Source of the DNA: CALOCV01 sp942491955
GTDB lineage: Bacteria; Chlamydiota; Chlamydiia; Chlamydiales; CALOCV01
Reading direction: 5' to 3'
Assembly (NCBI GenBank): GCA_942491955.1
Contig: CALOCV010000015.1
Location: forward strand, 1 to 64,000
DNA length: 64,000 nt
Below are positions 17,093 through 24,984 of this stretch, piece by piece; the stretch's first letter is position 1; each line of letters starts with the position of its first letter. The translations under genes were made by a program, and so were the position numbers. The notes beneath the pieces are model-generated. The model ran no database searches, was not told the DNA's origin, and saw nothing but the letters and a program-made list of their open reading frames with translations.

Positions 17093-17557
17093 ATGATCGA
17101 GGGCATGGGAAATCGCCACTATCATGTTGAGGGTAAAAGAATTATAGCTCCTCAAAGTCGAGAGGTTCGTGCTGGAAAAGCGCAATCGGCCAAGGAATTC
17201 TATACCGCTCTTATGGAAATGGTAAAGAGTACGAATGCGGATGCCTTGCAGTATGGATGGGTGACGGATACGGCGACTGCGTTCACGGCGGTGAAGGCCA
17301 ATTATGCTAACAAAGTTGAGAAGTGGCGTTTTTTGATCAATATTAAGGAAAAGCTGGGGTTTAAGGGAAGGACAGAAACCTTAGAAAAGGAAGCAGAAGC
17401 GAAAGAGGCTTTACTTGAGAACTATGGGGAAATCTATAAAAATACCAAGGAAAAATTCCAAAAACCGGATTTGCCAGAAGAAGAGAAAGCGTTTTTAGAA
17501 ACGCGACTTCAGTCCATTGAAACGGCCAGAAAGCGAATGGAAAAGCCTTCCAAGTGA
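17093..17557 (+). CDS. Unknown helical protein, first of a paralogous pair
   Basis: Starting at ATG 17093, after a GGGGGC-type ribosome site, this gives 154 residues (MIEGMGNRHYHVEGKRII). It is rich in Lys/Glu/Ala and helical, without signal peptide or membrane segment. The pattern Y.V...K, TA..FY/FF, V.TAFTAVKANYANKVEKWRF and EKEAEAKEALLENYGEI lines up with the N-terminal half of the next gene (TAFSAVKKGYESKVEGRKFF, then GEEAEAILQDKG). No known family was recognised. The setting, an accessory island between a broken protease and a toxin-antitoxin pair, is compatible with a secreted or clade-specific protein, but nothing shows secretion. Confidence 0.6.
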   Translation: MIEGMGNRHYHVEGKRIIAPQSREVRAGKAQSAKEFYTALMEMVKSTNADALQYGWVTDTATAFTAVKANYANKVEKWRFLINIKEKLGFKGRTETLEKEAEAKEALLENYGEIYKNTKEKFQKPDLPEEEKAFLETRLQSIETARKRMEKPSK

Positions 17558-17596
17558 GCTCTAAGATGGTAAACAAAGTAGTATATAGGAGGAAAT

Positions 17597-18439
17597 ATGG
17601 AGATTGGTGGTACAGGCAAGTATTACAGGGTTACAGAGGAGGGGAAGATTGAAACAACAAAAAAGCAGGAGCAAACGGCGGAGCAGTTTTTTGATAAAAT
17701 TTCCTTATTGTCAAACCAGCAATTACGAAAAAATACTACATCTACAGTAGAAACCGCATTTTCTGCAGTAAAAAAGGGGTATGAAAGCAAGGTAGAAGGG
17801 AGAAAATTCTTTTTTAGCGTGGGAAAATTTTTTGGTTGGAACAAGCCCAGTGAAGTGATGAGAAAAGGAGAAGAAGCAGAAGCGATTCTTCAAGACAAAG
17901 GTTTTATTGAAAAACAATCGATAGAACAACCAGAGAAGTTCTATTATTATTTGAATGATAAAGGAAGTTTTGCGAAGACAAAATTTAAGTTACAAAACAC
18001 GGAAGAAATTTTAGAAAAAGCTATTCATAACCTTGAGGCCAAAGTAGACATGAAAGCACAGGTTAAACGCGATTTTAAACATTACAAAATGCCATTGGAA
18101 TCTGTAATAAACAAATATGCGGATAAGGCGGAAAAAAATACGGTGCGGACTCAAATAACGGCGATGTTGTCTCGACAAAAAATTATCAATTTAGGAAAGA
18201 ATCTAAAACGCGTTGCCGAAAAGTATTATGAACAAGAGGGGAGTGAGATGAACATTCAATCAGACCGATTTAAAAAAATTTATAATCCACCAAAAACGAC
18301 AGAAGAGAAAGAAGAAGAAAAAGCAGAGAAACAGGAAGAAGAACGAGTGGAGCAAGCGAAGCAAGGGAATCAAAAATATAGCCGCAAAGCAGATGAAATA
18401 CGGGGAAAATACAATCTTTCTAAGAAAGAGGAAGAATAA
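17597..18439 (+). CDS. Unknown helical protein, second of a paralogous pair
   Basis: A 280-residue protein with a good ribosome site (AGGAGG) before ATG 17597. The first half repeats the pattern of the preceding gene. The second half adds a coiled-coil-prone region ending in a run of Glu/Lys (EEKEEEKAEKQEEERVEQAK) and a basic tail. There is no signal peptide. A rho-independent terminator follows at 18491-18522, so the pair forms a short operon. No recognised domain; the extra C-terminal part suggests divergence of function after duplication. Confidence 0.65.
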   Translation: MEIGGTGKYYRVTEEGKIETTKKQEQTAEQFFDKISLLSNQQLRKNTTSTVETAFSAVKKGYESKVEGRKFFFSVGKFFGWNKPSEVMRKGEEAEAILQDKGFIEKQSIEQPEKFYYYLNDKGSFAKTKFKLQNTEEILEKAIHNLEAKVDMKAQVKRDFKHYKMPLESVINKYADKAEKNTVRTQITAMLSRQKIINLGKNLKRVAEKYYEQEGSEMNIQSDRFKKIYNPPKTTEEKEEEKAEKQEEERVEQAKQGNQKYSRKADEIRGKYNLSKKEEE

Positions 18440-18490
18440 GATCGGTTGCTCCTTTGCTTTTGGGAGTAGATGTTATACCAATTCCGGCCA

Positions 18491-18522
18491 AACACAGAGA
18501 ATATTTTCTCTGTGTTTTTTTT
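18491..18522 (+). terminator. Rho-independent terminator after the paralogous pair
   Basis: The inverted repeat AACACAGAGAATATTTTCTC closes with TGTG and is followed by a run of eight T. It lies about 50 bases after the stop at 18439 and fits intrinsic termination of the upstream operon. Confidence 0.7.
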
Positions 18523-18590
18523 GTGTAACCAATAGATGTTCTTACCTACATTCCTACCACTCCAGCCAGATTTTTTTGGAATTAATCCTC

Positions 18591-18745
18591 GCGATGTGCG
18601 AATTTTCATGTATCATGTGGAGTGCGAAGGCCCTGCCGGCATCATATAACGCCAGCAGGGCCATCGCCCGGCATTGCAACCAATTTAGGTGCTTCAGGGA
18701 AGATGTGTGGAATTACAAGGGCAAGGCCTCCGCACTCCACATTTG
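18591..18745. repeat. Palindromic dispersed-repeat unit
   Basis: Starts with CGCGATGTGCGAATTTTCAT, a core shared with 12317, 19806 and 49402. It then runs from GTGGAGTGCGAAGGCC (18618) to GGCCTCCGCACTCCAC (18726-18742), an outer inverted repeat of about 16 bases with a further GC-rich palindrome inside. The same GTGGAGTGCG/CGCACTCCAC arms occur at 38439-38499, and single arms at about 49430 and 63422. No coding sequence is seen. Confidence 0.65.
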
Positions 18746-19066
18746 ATTAACGTCAATTATCTTTGCCGAATTCTTCCCTGCTCTGAGAGCTAGGAACAGA
18801 AGAAGCTCTGTAGCCTTAATCACTACTTAACCTCTTGGTGGCACACAATAGAAACTTCCCTATAGCTACTCTTCTTCATTGCCACCAGAATGTCTGGGGT
18901 GGACCCTAATCGTAGGACGGCTTTCACAGGCTTTGTGAGTTACACCAATCCCATGTGCGTAATTACAGCGTATTGACAAAAAAACCCGTTTGTCATATCA
19001 TTGTAATTACAGAAGGGGAGGTTTCTTATGCTTGCTCCTGAATTCAACCATGAAGAGGGGGGAAAT
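18746..19066. other. Non-coding stretch before the toxin-antitoxin pair
   Basis: About 320 bases without a convincing gene. Bases 18776-18960 have a mixed, structured-looking composition (for example CTCTTGGTGGCACAC and GGTGGCA/TGCCACC complementarity) and do not match any RNA family that I recognise. The last 60 bases are AT-rich and end with an AGGGGAGG ribosome-like site that precedes a non-preferred ATG at 19028. Confidence 0.4.
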
Positions 19067-19300
19067 ATGATCATTAAACAACTAATACAAAGCGGTAACA
19101 GCAAGGCAATCGTTATAGACAAGATGTTGTTACAAGCTGCTGGTTTAGATGAAAATGCTCTGTTTCAAGTGGTTATTAATCCAAATGGCGGAATGCTAAT
19201 TCAGTCAGTTCAGGCTACAAATGAAAATTTAGTCAAATCAGCATTTAGAAAAGTCATGAAGAAAAACCATCATCTACTTAAAAGATTGGCGGATAAATGA
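19067..19300 (+). CDS. AbrB/MazE-like antitoxin
   Basis: A 77-residue protein starting MIIKQLIQSGNSKAIVIDK, the typical SpoVT-AbrB swapped-hairpin start (K..I..GNS.A..I.K). The frame extends to ATG 19028, but the shorter start fits the family and has GGGGGG-like purines upstream. The C-terminal part (NENLVKSAFRKVMKKNHHLL) is helical and would neutralise the toxin. The gene overlaps doc by 4 bases (ATGA), which is the usual antitoxin-toxin coupling. It probably binds its own promoter in the AT-rich region upstream. Confidence 0.8.
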   Translation: MIIKQLIQSGNSKAIVIDKMLLQAAGLDENALFQVVINPNGGMLIQSVQATNENLVKSAFRKVMKKNHHLLKRLADK

Positions 19301-19728
19301 TTTTCTTGACAGTAGAGCAAGTCATTGATTTTCACACTGAACTCATTAATGAATTGGGAGGCGTGCACGGAATTAGAGAGATGAGTCTTTTAATTTCAGC
19401 TATTGAAATGCCAAAAGCCTCCATGTTTGGAGAATTTTTACACATCAGCATTTATGATAAAGCAGCAGCTTATTTATACCACATTGTTTGCAATTACCCA
19501 TTTGTAGATGGTAATAAGCGAAGCGGTTTAGTAACAGCTTTGACTTTCCTCGAAGTAAACGCCGTAATATTAGAGTATGATGAAAATAAATTGGAAGATT
19601 TGGTCGTGAAAATTGCGGAAGGAAAAGCGGATAAAGGACTCATAGCTGATTTTTTTTATAAAAATCACCCTAAAGAAAAAAGCGCTCAAATATCTCCTAT
19701 CGAAGAGCAAAAGAGTCCTAAGGTGTGA
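19297..19728 (+). CDS. doc: Doc-family (Fic fold) toxin with substituted catalytic His
   Basis: A 143-residue protein of the death-on-curing family. N-terminal VIDFHTELINELGG and the SLLISAIEMP region match Doc. The Fic core here is NYPFVDGNKRSG (residues 66-77), where the family has H-x-F-x-D-x-N-K-R; the His position is Tyr (Y67). Doc phosphorylates elongation factor Tu, and that His is the catalytic residue. In phage P1 Doc, the H66Y mutant is the inactive form used in structural work, so this toxin is expected to be inactive or redirected. The C-terminus has a short disordered extension. It is coupled to the AbrB-like gene. Confidence 0.85.
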   Translation: MIFLTVEQVIDFHTELINELGGVHGIREMSLLISAIEMPKASMFGEFLHISIYDKAAAYLYHIVCNYPFVDGNKRSGLVTALTFLEVNAVILEYDENKLEDLVVKIAEGKADKGLIADFFYKNHPKEKSAQISPIEEQKSPKV

Positions 19729-19803
19729 GTCTCTATGCAAAATTCGTCAATTTTCACACTTATACCATTTATCCTACATTTCTATCCCTTGAGCGAGTTT
19801 TTT

Positions 19804-19840
19804 TTGGAATAAACGCGATGTGCGATTTTTTTCATGACAA
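19804..19840. repeat. Copy of the GCGATGTGCG repeat
   Basis: AACGCGATGTGCGATTTTTT followed by CATG is the same core as at 49402 and 18591. The 30 bases before it (ending TTTTTTTTGGAATAA) also match those before the 18591 copy, so the shared unit begins near 19774. Confidence 0.6.
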
Positions 19841-19855
19841 TACTAAATAGTGTCG

Positions 19856-20215
19856 TCACAAGATTTTAACCCAAAGCACAAGGCACCTGATATGCACAGC
19901 CGCCAGGAAAGATGCTGTGTTTTTGGTATATCTCGTTGCTATCCCTCTCCATCGCTTGAGATGAAGGAATGCGTTCTCAACAAGATGACGCAATCGATAA
20001 AGATGGCTATCATAATTTCTTTTTACTTTTCTATGTTTTTGCGGCGGTATCACCACTTTCATTCCCTCCGCAATCGCTTGTTCGACAATAGCATCACTAT
20101 CATAACCTCGATCCGCAAGTAAATACTCTGCGTCTATTCCCTTTATAAGGAACTCAGCCTGAGTGCAATCCGATCTGGTACCCTCTGTAATAATGACTCT
20201 GAATAATTTTTTCAT
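19856..20215 (-). pseudogene. IS5-family transposase, C-terminal remnant
   Basis: A 119-residue frame containing AEYLLADRGYDSDAIVEQAI, VIPPQKHRKVKRNYD and YRLRHLVENAFLHLKRWRGI, which is the C-terminal half (second and third DDE acidic regions) of IS5-type transposases. The N-terminal half is missing, so it cannot be active. It is a different lineage from the IS5-type copies at 34 kb and 54 kb, whose C-terminus reads RWVVERSF.WLEKCRRLWK. No terminal repeats were found. Confidence 0.8.
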
Positions 20216-20254
20216 TCAAATTATGTTATAATAATTAGTATAAAGTGAGGTTTT

Positions 20255-22750
20255 ATGGATAGTTCATTTCAGCGACCAAGCTCGGCTCCAACTGACCCCT
20301 TGTTTTATGCTATTCAGGCATTAAATAATATTGAACATCCTAATAAACAACGAGTTGTAATTCAAAAAAAGGGAAGGAACTATATCGTTACACATCACGA
20401 GAAATCGAGCAAATCATCGAATAGTGTTTTTCTTTTTTTGGAAAAATTTAAAAAAAAATCTACTTCTCAATCAATGGATGATTTAAAACATCTCCGCGAT
20501 ATTTTCACCTCCCTCCAAACGAGAGTTCGAGAAGGGAGCATGTCTGAAGAACAGAAGAGCCATTACAAGAAAATTACGCAGGCAGCCATTGAAAGTTTAA
20601 AAAATCTCCACGAAGGATATCTCAATGATAGTACTGAGATGGGGATGATCCATCGGGATGACATCCTTGATGCCCTTGCTGTCGTGTATGAAGGAGCTGA
20701 TAGTCTCAATGATCTTTTAGATCTCCGAATAGAAAGAGTCTCGGTGAAAGTTTTACCAACAGTGGGTAAGCAAATAAAAAACCATCAAATTCCTCTCTTC
20801 CGAGCAGAAGATCTTGGAGAGGTGCAACGATTGGTGCGCACAAAATTTGGAGATGTAACTCCCACTGTTCAGGAAATTGCTCAAGACCCAGAGATAAACA
20901 AATACCTTCTTTTAGAGGACGTTTCGTTGGGCAAACTCATTGAAACGATTTATAAACACCAAAAAACAGGAAAACTTCTAAATAACCGTTGTGTTTCTTG
21001 GTCTCTTACCAAATATCTAAGCTGGCAATATGGAAAACACCAAAAAGAAGGTGTCAAAAGAACAAAAGCTGTCGTCCGTTTCTTTCGAAAAATGCATATA
21101 TCTTTATCAACTCCTATTGAGGGTAAACTCTATTCGTATCGAGAGATGCATGGTCGTTCCGTGCGAGACGAAAAAAGTCTTGACGAAGCCTTTCAGCGTC
21201 CTCTCACTTCATTAGCTCTAGGGAGGCTTACAGAACAAGCCCATCGAGAAAAAAATGCGATCATCTCTGAAATTGGGCCAACGGGATCTGTTGTAATGTG
21301 TAATTCCTTTTGTCGATTACGTATTAAAAACCTTCGAAGGGGTGAAGTTTCGAAAAAGATTCACATCACAGGAAAGGTGATGAGTCGAGAGGGTGAACAC
21401 GTTCAAGCCGCTAAAGAAGAGAAAGGATATTCAGGAAAATTTCTTTTTTCACTTAAAAATATGTTTGGCAATGAAGACAGTGTAGACACCTCGTTTTCAA
21501 GGGGCTATGCATCGGCTTCTCATTTAGGAAAGGTTGAGGATGCAGAATACCTCTATCGCTCTTGTTTAACTAATGCCGTTAATCGCGAAGACGTTACGGT
21601 TGTTGTTCAACGTCTTGCCCCTGAAGATATCCACCACTACGTAGAGCCTGTTGGAGGGAAGGTGTTGAGCATGAGAGAAGCGTGCCAGGAATTGGAGAAT
21701 AGGATTGGAGGAGCCTCTCTGAATGAGAAAAAGCAACTCCAAGAGCTCGTGTTACGATTTAAAAAGGAAGAAAAAGAGAGTCAAGAGTACAGTAAAAAGG
21801 GGGTGACAGAGATTCAGGGAACCCGAATGTCCGTCTCTACAGCTGCAACGAAACACCAGTCTCCACTTAGTCAGAATGATCGAAAAGTCATGATGGTAAA
21901 ACACGAAGATGGCTCTATAGCCATCCACACGTTTATTGGAGCCGTTGGGGTGAATCGAGTCAATGTCACAGCTCAGCAGGGAGCTCATGAGATGGGCGAG
22001 GATGCGGGTTCTATGGGTTTTGGTGATGAAAAAATTCGCAAATCTTGGAAAAAGAGAGAAACACCAAAAGGGATGAAAAGCATTCTTGTTCGAGGAGAAG
22101 CAGGAAAAGAAGCTAAAGCTGGAGAAGATATCGGTGAATTTGAAAAAAGTGGATCCACGGTCGTTTCCATCTATTTTAAAAAAGATTTTCAATTAATAGA
22201 GCCTTTCAAACAATTTGCAGAAGAAGAGAATGTTGTTCGGTATAAAGAACAAAAAGGCGTTATTACTCGAGGGATCGAAGCCAAAGTCCCACTGGGAGAA
22301 GTTCTCGGTCATCCCACAAGCTACACTGCCATGAAATACATACAGAGACAGCTTGAAAAGAAAAGCCTGTCCCGTGACCGTATCATTTTTGACAATATCT
22401 CAGATCCCATTTCACAACACATCGAATCTCTCTTAAAGAATGCTCTGAGCGACGATCACACAGAAGAAAATGATGAAGTAGGTAAAGCTCTGCACAACGC
22501 GTGGAATCATCCCGATTCTGCAACAAAAAGAGAAAAAGAAATTTTAGAAAAAACGAAAGAGCATCTTTATAAATATGTCACTATTCGAAAAATCGCACAT
22601 GCATGCTCAGCCGAGCAGGGTCTTGATCGAATGGATGGAGAAATTGATAGACATCTTAAAAAAGTAACGATTCAAGAAAGAGCGTGGTTGCATCAACAAA
22701 TTGAAGATGTTTATAACGCACGTGATGCCATCAGAAACCGTGCATTGTGA
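20255..22750 (+). CDS. Large unknown protein (831 residues), effector candidate
   Basis: One long frame from ATG 20255, preceded by GTGAGG and an AT-rich promoter-like stretch. The product is soluble-looking, Lys/Glu-rich and has no signal peptide, membrane segment or repeat that I can name. The N-terminus (MDSSFQRPSSAPTDPLFYAI) is polar and disordered, as in type III secreted substrates. Conserved-looking folded blocks occur near residues 110-260 and 430-520. No enzyme motif was recognised. It follows an IS remnant and is closed by a terminator, so it is a single-gene unit in the accessory island. Effector status is only an inference. Confidence 0.65.
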   Translation: MDSSFQRPSSAPTDPLFYAIQALNNIEHPNKQRVVIQKKGRNYIVTHHEKSSKSSNSVFLFLEKFKKKSTSQSMDDLKHLRDIFTSLQTRVREGSMSEEQKSHYKKITQAAIESLKNLHEGYLNDSTEMGMIHRDDILDALAVVYEGADSLNDLLDLRIERVSVKVLPTVGKQIKNHQIPLFRAEDLGEVQRLVRTKFGDVTPTVQEIAQDPEINKYLLLEDVSLGKLIETIYKHQKTGKLLNNRCVSWSLTKYLSWQYGKHQKEGVKRTKAVVRFFRKMHISLSTPIEGKLYSYREMHGRSVRDEKSLDEAFQRPLTSLALGRLTEQAHREKNAIISEIGPTGSVVMCNSFCRLRIKNLRRGEVSKKIHITGKVMSREGEHVQAAKEEKGYSGKFLFSLKNMFGNEDSVDTSFSRGYASASHLGKVEDAEYLYRSCLTNAVNREDVTVVVQRLAPEDIHHYVEPVGGKVLSMREACQELENRIGGASLNEKKQLQELVLRFKKEEKESQEYSKKGVTEIQGTRMSVSTAATKHQSPLSQNDRKVMMVKHEDGSIAIHTFIGAVGVNRVNVTAQQGAHEMGEDAGSMGFGDEKIRKSWKKRETPKGMKSILVRGEAGKEAKAGEDIGEFEKSGSTVVSIYFKKDFQLIEPFKQFAEEENVVRYKEQKGVITRGIEAKVPLGEVLGHPTSYTAMKYIQRQLEKKSLSRDRIIFDNISDPISQHIESLLKNALSDDHTEENDEVGKALHNAWNHPDSATKREKEILEKTKEHLYKYVTIRKIAHACSAEQGLDRMDGEIDRHLKKVTIQERAWLHQQIEDVYNARDAIRNRAL

Positions 22751-22840
22751 TCGATGATTATCCGAACCAAGCATCCGTTACCCCTCAGAAATCCAATTGT
22801 TATCGGTTCTTCCAAGCTACTGGATTTGTAGCTTCTTTCA

Positions 22841-22872
22841 ACCACAGAGAAAACATTCTCTGTGGTTTTTTT
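22841..22872 (+). terminator. Rho-independent terminator after the 831-residue gene
   Basis: ACCACAGAGAAAACATTCTC continues with TGTGGT and a run of T. The stem is close in sequence to the terminator at 18491-18522, and both are followed by the same TGTAACCAAT.GATG.TC text, so terminator and flank may have been copied together. Confidence 0.7.
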
Positions 22873-22906
22873 GTAACCAATCGATGCTCTAGGCTGGCGA
22901 CAGAGG

Positions 22907-22965
22907 CAAGGCCGCGCAAGCGGCCTTGAGGGGGTATGGGGGAACGGGTTCCCCCAAAAAAATGT
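22907..22965. repeat. GC-rich dispersed repeat
   Basis: AAGGCCGCGCAAGCGGCCTT is a perfect palindrome, followed by GGGGGTATGGGGGAACGGG. The same arrangement occurs at 12245-12300. It is non-coding and lies between the 831-residue gene and comEC. Confidence 0.55.
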
Positions 22966-22991
22966 CTCTATCTCAACTCCTATCCCTTTTT

Positions 22992-24368
22992 TTAATGCAC
23001 CACGAACGCAAGGGTCCAGAGGGTGAAGGATTCGTTGATGGAGGCGAGGGTATGGGAGAGTGGGGAGATGGGGGAGGTTATGATAGAGAAGAGGAGGAGG
23101 GTGAGGCTGATCGAGAGGAGGGTAGGGATGAAGAGGTTAAGGAGGAGGCCGAGTGGGGAGGGAGATTTTGTATGGAGGAGGAGGTAAGGAGAGGAGAAGA
23201 GGGTGACGCTGGTGTTGAGGGCGAGGGTATTGCGGGTGAGGGAGAGGAGGAGGTAGCCTTGTTGGTCGTACCAGGGCATGGAGATTACGGTATGGAGGGG
23301 GCGTTTGGGGAGAAGGGATGTGAGTTGGGGTAGGGTGATAGGGTAGAGGAGGAGGATAGCGAGGGTAACGCCATAGCTAAGGTGGAAGGCGAGGGTATGG
23401 GTGGAGTGGGGGTAGAGGAGGGAGGAGAGGAGGAGTGCGAAGCCGAGGGAGTTGAGCGGGGTGGAGGGTTTTTCTATCCAGGAGGAGAGGAGGAAGATGG
23501 AGGCCATGGTGGTGGCACGGAGGATGGAGGGGGAGTTACCGAGGAAGAGGGCGTAGAGGAGGAGAGTGGTTAGGGTGAGTGAGGAGGCGAGGCGAGGGGA
23601 GAGAAAGAGTTGGAAGAAGAGGAGGAGGAGGGAGGTGATGAGGGAGAGGTGGAGTCCTGATATGGCGAGGATATGGAGGAGGCCATATTGTTGGAACGAG
23701 TCTTGGAGGAGGGGGTCGTTGATTTCTCCGGAGAGGAGGGCGTAGAAGAGGTTGCGGATAGTGGGGTGAGAGTGGTGGTGATGGATCCAGGAGAGGAGGA
23801 TGTTTTGCATGTGGTGGCGGTAGGTGAGGAGTGGAGCGCCGTTGTTGAGTGGGGACCACTCTTTTTTTTTATTGGGTTGGAGGAGGTGGGAGTGGTGTTT
23901 AGTAGGTTTCAGGGTGGCTTGGGTTTGGAAGCGGGAGGCGTGGAGGGGGAGGGATTCCCATGAGGGGAATTGTTTTTGGGGGAGGTAGAGGGTAGCGGGG
24001 AAGTTGTGGTAGGTGTGTTGGTGGGTGGTGAAGTGGTGGACATGGGTATGGACGACCCAGCGGGGGCCGAAGGGGTGGTCTCGGAGGGATATTTTGCGGA
24101 TGGAGAAGTTAGCGATGCCGTTGGTGGGTGTGGATGGAGGGGAGGGAAAGACGATATTGAGGTAGAGGAGGGTGGTGAGGGCGAAGAGGGAGCCGAGGAT
24201 GGCTTTTTTCTTATGGAGGAGAAGGAGGGGGAGGAGGAACCAGAAGTTGGTGGATAGGGACCAGGCGATGGATCCGTAGTAGAGGGCTGGGTGGCGGTCC
24301 CAGAAATGGAGGAATTGAGAATAAAAACGGTGCGATTTTTGGATGAAAGTATTCTGTAAAAGGGAAAC
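22992..24368 (-). CDS. comEC: ComEC/Rec2-family DNA uptake channel
   Basis: From ATG 24368 the product is about 458 residues (MVSLLQNTFIQKSH). The competence domain is clear: ILAISGLHLSLI is the signature, followed by SILRATTMASIFLLSSW, SLGFALLLSSLLYPHSTHTL and FHLSYGVTLAILLLYP, all in multiple membrane helices. ComEC forms the inner-membrane channel for single-stranded DNA. The C-terminal metallo-beta-lactamase domain of longer ComECs is absent. The frame runs 26 codons further upstream, but those codons come from the mobile repeat end (CCTGTTCAAAATCTTTTAAA) inserted just before the gene. The coding strand is strikingly pyrimidine-rich. In Chlamydia, comEC likewise lies near ptsI. Confidence 0.85.
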   Translation of the reverse strand, partial: VSLLQNTFIQKSHRFYSQFLHFWDRHPALYYGSIAWSLSTNFWFLLPLLLLHKKKAILGSLFALTTLLYLNIVFPSPPSTPTNGIANFSIRKISLRDHPFGPRWVVHTHVHHFTTHQHTYHNFPATLYLPQKQFPSWESLPLHASRFQTQATLKPTKHHSHLLQPNKKKEWSPLNNGAPLLTYRHHMQNILLSWIHHHHSHPTIRNLFYALLSGEINDPLLQDSFQQYGLLHILAISGLHLSLITSLLLLFFQLFLSPRLASSLTLTTLLLYALFLGNSPSILRATTMASIFLLSSWIEKPSTPLNSLGFALLLSSLLYPHSTHTLAFHLSYGVTLAILLLYPITLPQLTSLLPKRPLHTVISMPWYDQQGYLLLSLTRNTLALNTSVTLFSSPYLLLHTKSPSPLGLLLNLFIPTLLSISLTLLLFSIITSPISPLSHTLASINESFTLWTLAFVVH

Positions 24369-24497
24369 CATCCTTAGAACCTGTTCAAAATCTTTTAAAT
24401 GAACAATCCCCTGCAATTTGCTTTGCTTAAGAAACTTGGTTGACATATCTCAGCAATTAAAACTACCACAGAGCCCACAGAGAGCACAGAGAGAGGG

Positions 24498-24880
24498 TTA
24501 TGTTTTCATTCGACGAATGCCTTCTACCAATCGTTTCACATTGAAATTGATAAGCAATCCTCGGGCACAAGTTCCATAGAGCTTTAAATAAGATAGTCGT
24601 TGTGCTTCGTGTATTGGAGCTATTCCATTTACAGATTTAATACCAATTCCGGTAAGAAAGTGCACAAATTGATCTTCATCTTTCTTTGCGCAATCTGTTT
24701 TTCTATCTTGCAAACTCACAAGAGTTTGCTGCGATCTCCAAAACAAATTTCACAAAAAAATCCTGAATCCACTTTATGCATTTTCTTACCGGAATTGGTA
24801 TAATTTCTATAATTACCTGATCCTCTACAACTTCTTCAGACATGTCTGGATGCACTAAATAATCTATATGTCCTCCCTCT
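24498..24880 (-). pseudogene. GxxExxY protein relic interrupted by a MITE
   Basis: The C-terminal part reads IKSVNGIAPIHEAQRLSYLK and LLINFNVKRLVEGIRRMK, typical of the GxxExxY family (PD-(D/E)XK-like small proteins of unknown function, found with CACAGAG repeats). Upstream, HPEMSEEV joins directly to VEDQVIIEI, so the GPGL-ESAY core is deleted. The 160-bp MITE then splits the reading frame after GAAATTA. The 82-residue open frame here is a chimera of MITE and gene and is unlikely to be functional. Confidence 0.75.
24641..24800. mobile_element. 160-bp MITE, copy 1
   Basis: Terminal inverted repeats TACCAATTCCGGTAAGAAA bound a 160-bp element flanked by TAA on both sides (24638-24640 and 24801-24803). 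Comparison with the uninterrupted GxxExxY copy at 33 kb (GATTTAATTTCTAT) shows the empty site contained a single TAA, so this is a true 3-bp target duplication. The near-identical copies are at 49474-49633 (inverted) and 63259-63418. No transposase is encoded. Confidence 0.9.
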
Positions 24881-24984
24881 GTGTTCTCTGTGGGCTCTGT
24901 GGTAGTTTATTTTCTAAAAATTCGTTCAAAACCGTTTCACGAATAAAACGACAAAAGCAAGGATGACCATATGTAAACAGGTTT

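Noticed and set aside
22926..24257. Several open frames on the plus strand rich in Glu/Gly (for example 22926-23333 and 23382-23573)
   Set aside because: They are antisense shadows of comEC, whose coding strand is so rich in CTC/CTT/TCC that the reverse strand lacks stops.
24498..24746. 82-codon open frame as a gene of its own
   Set aside because: It consists of MITE sequence joined to the tail of a disrupted GxxExxY gene.
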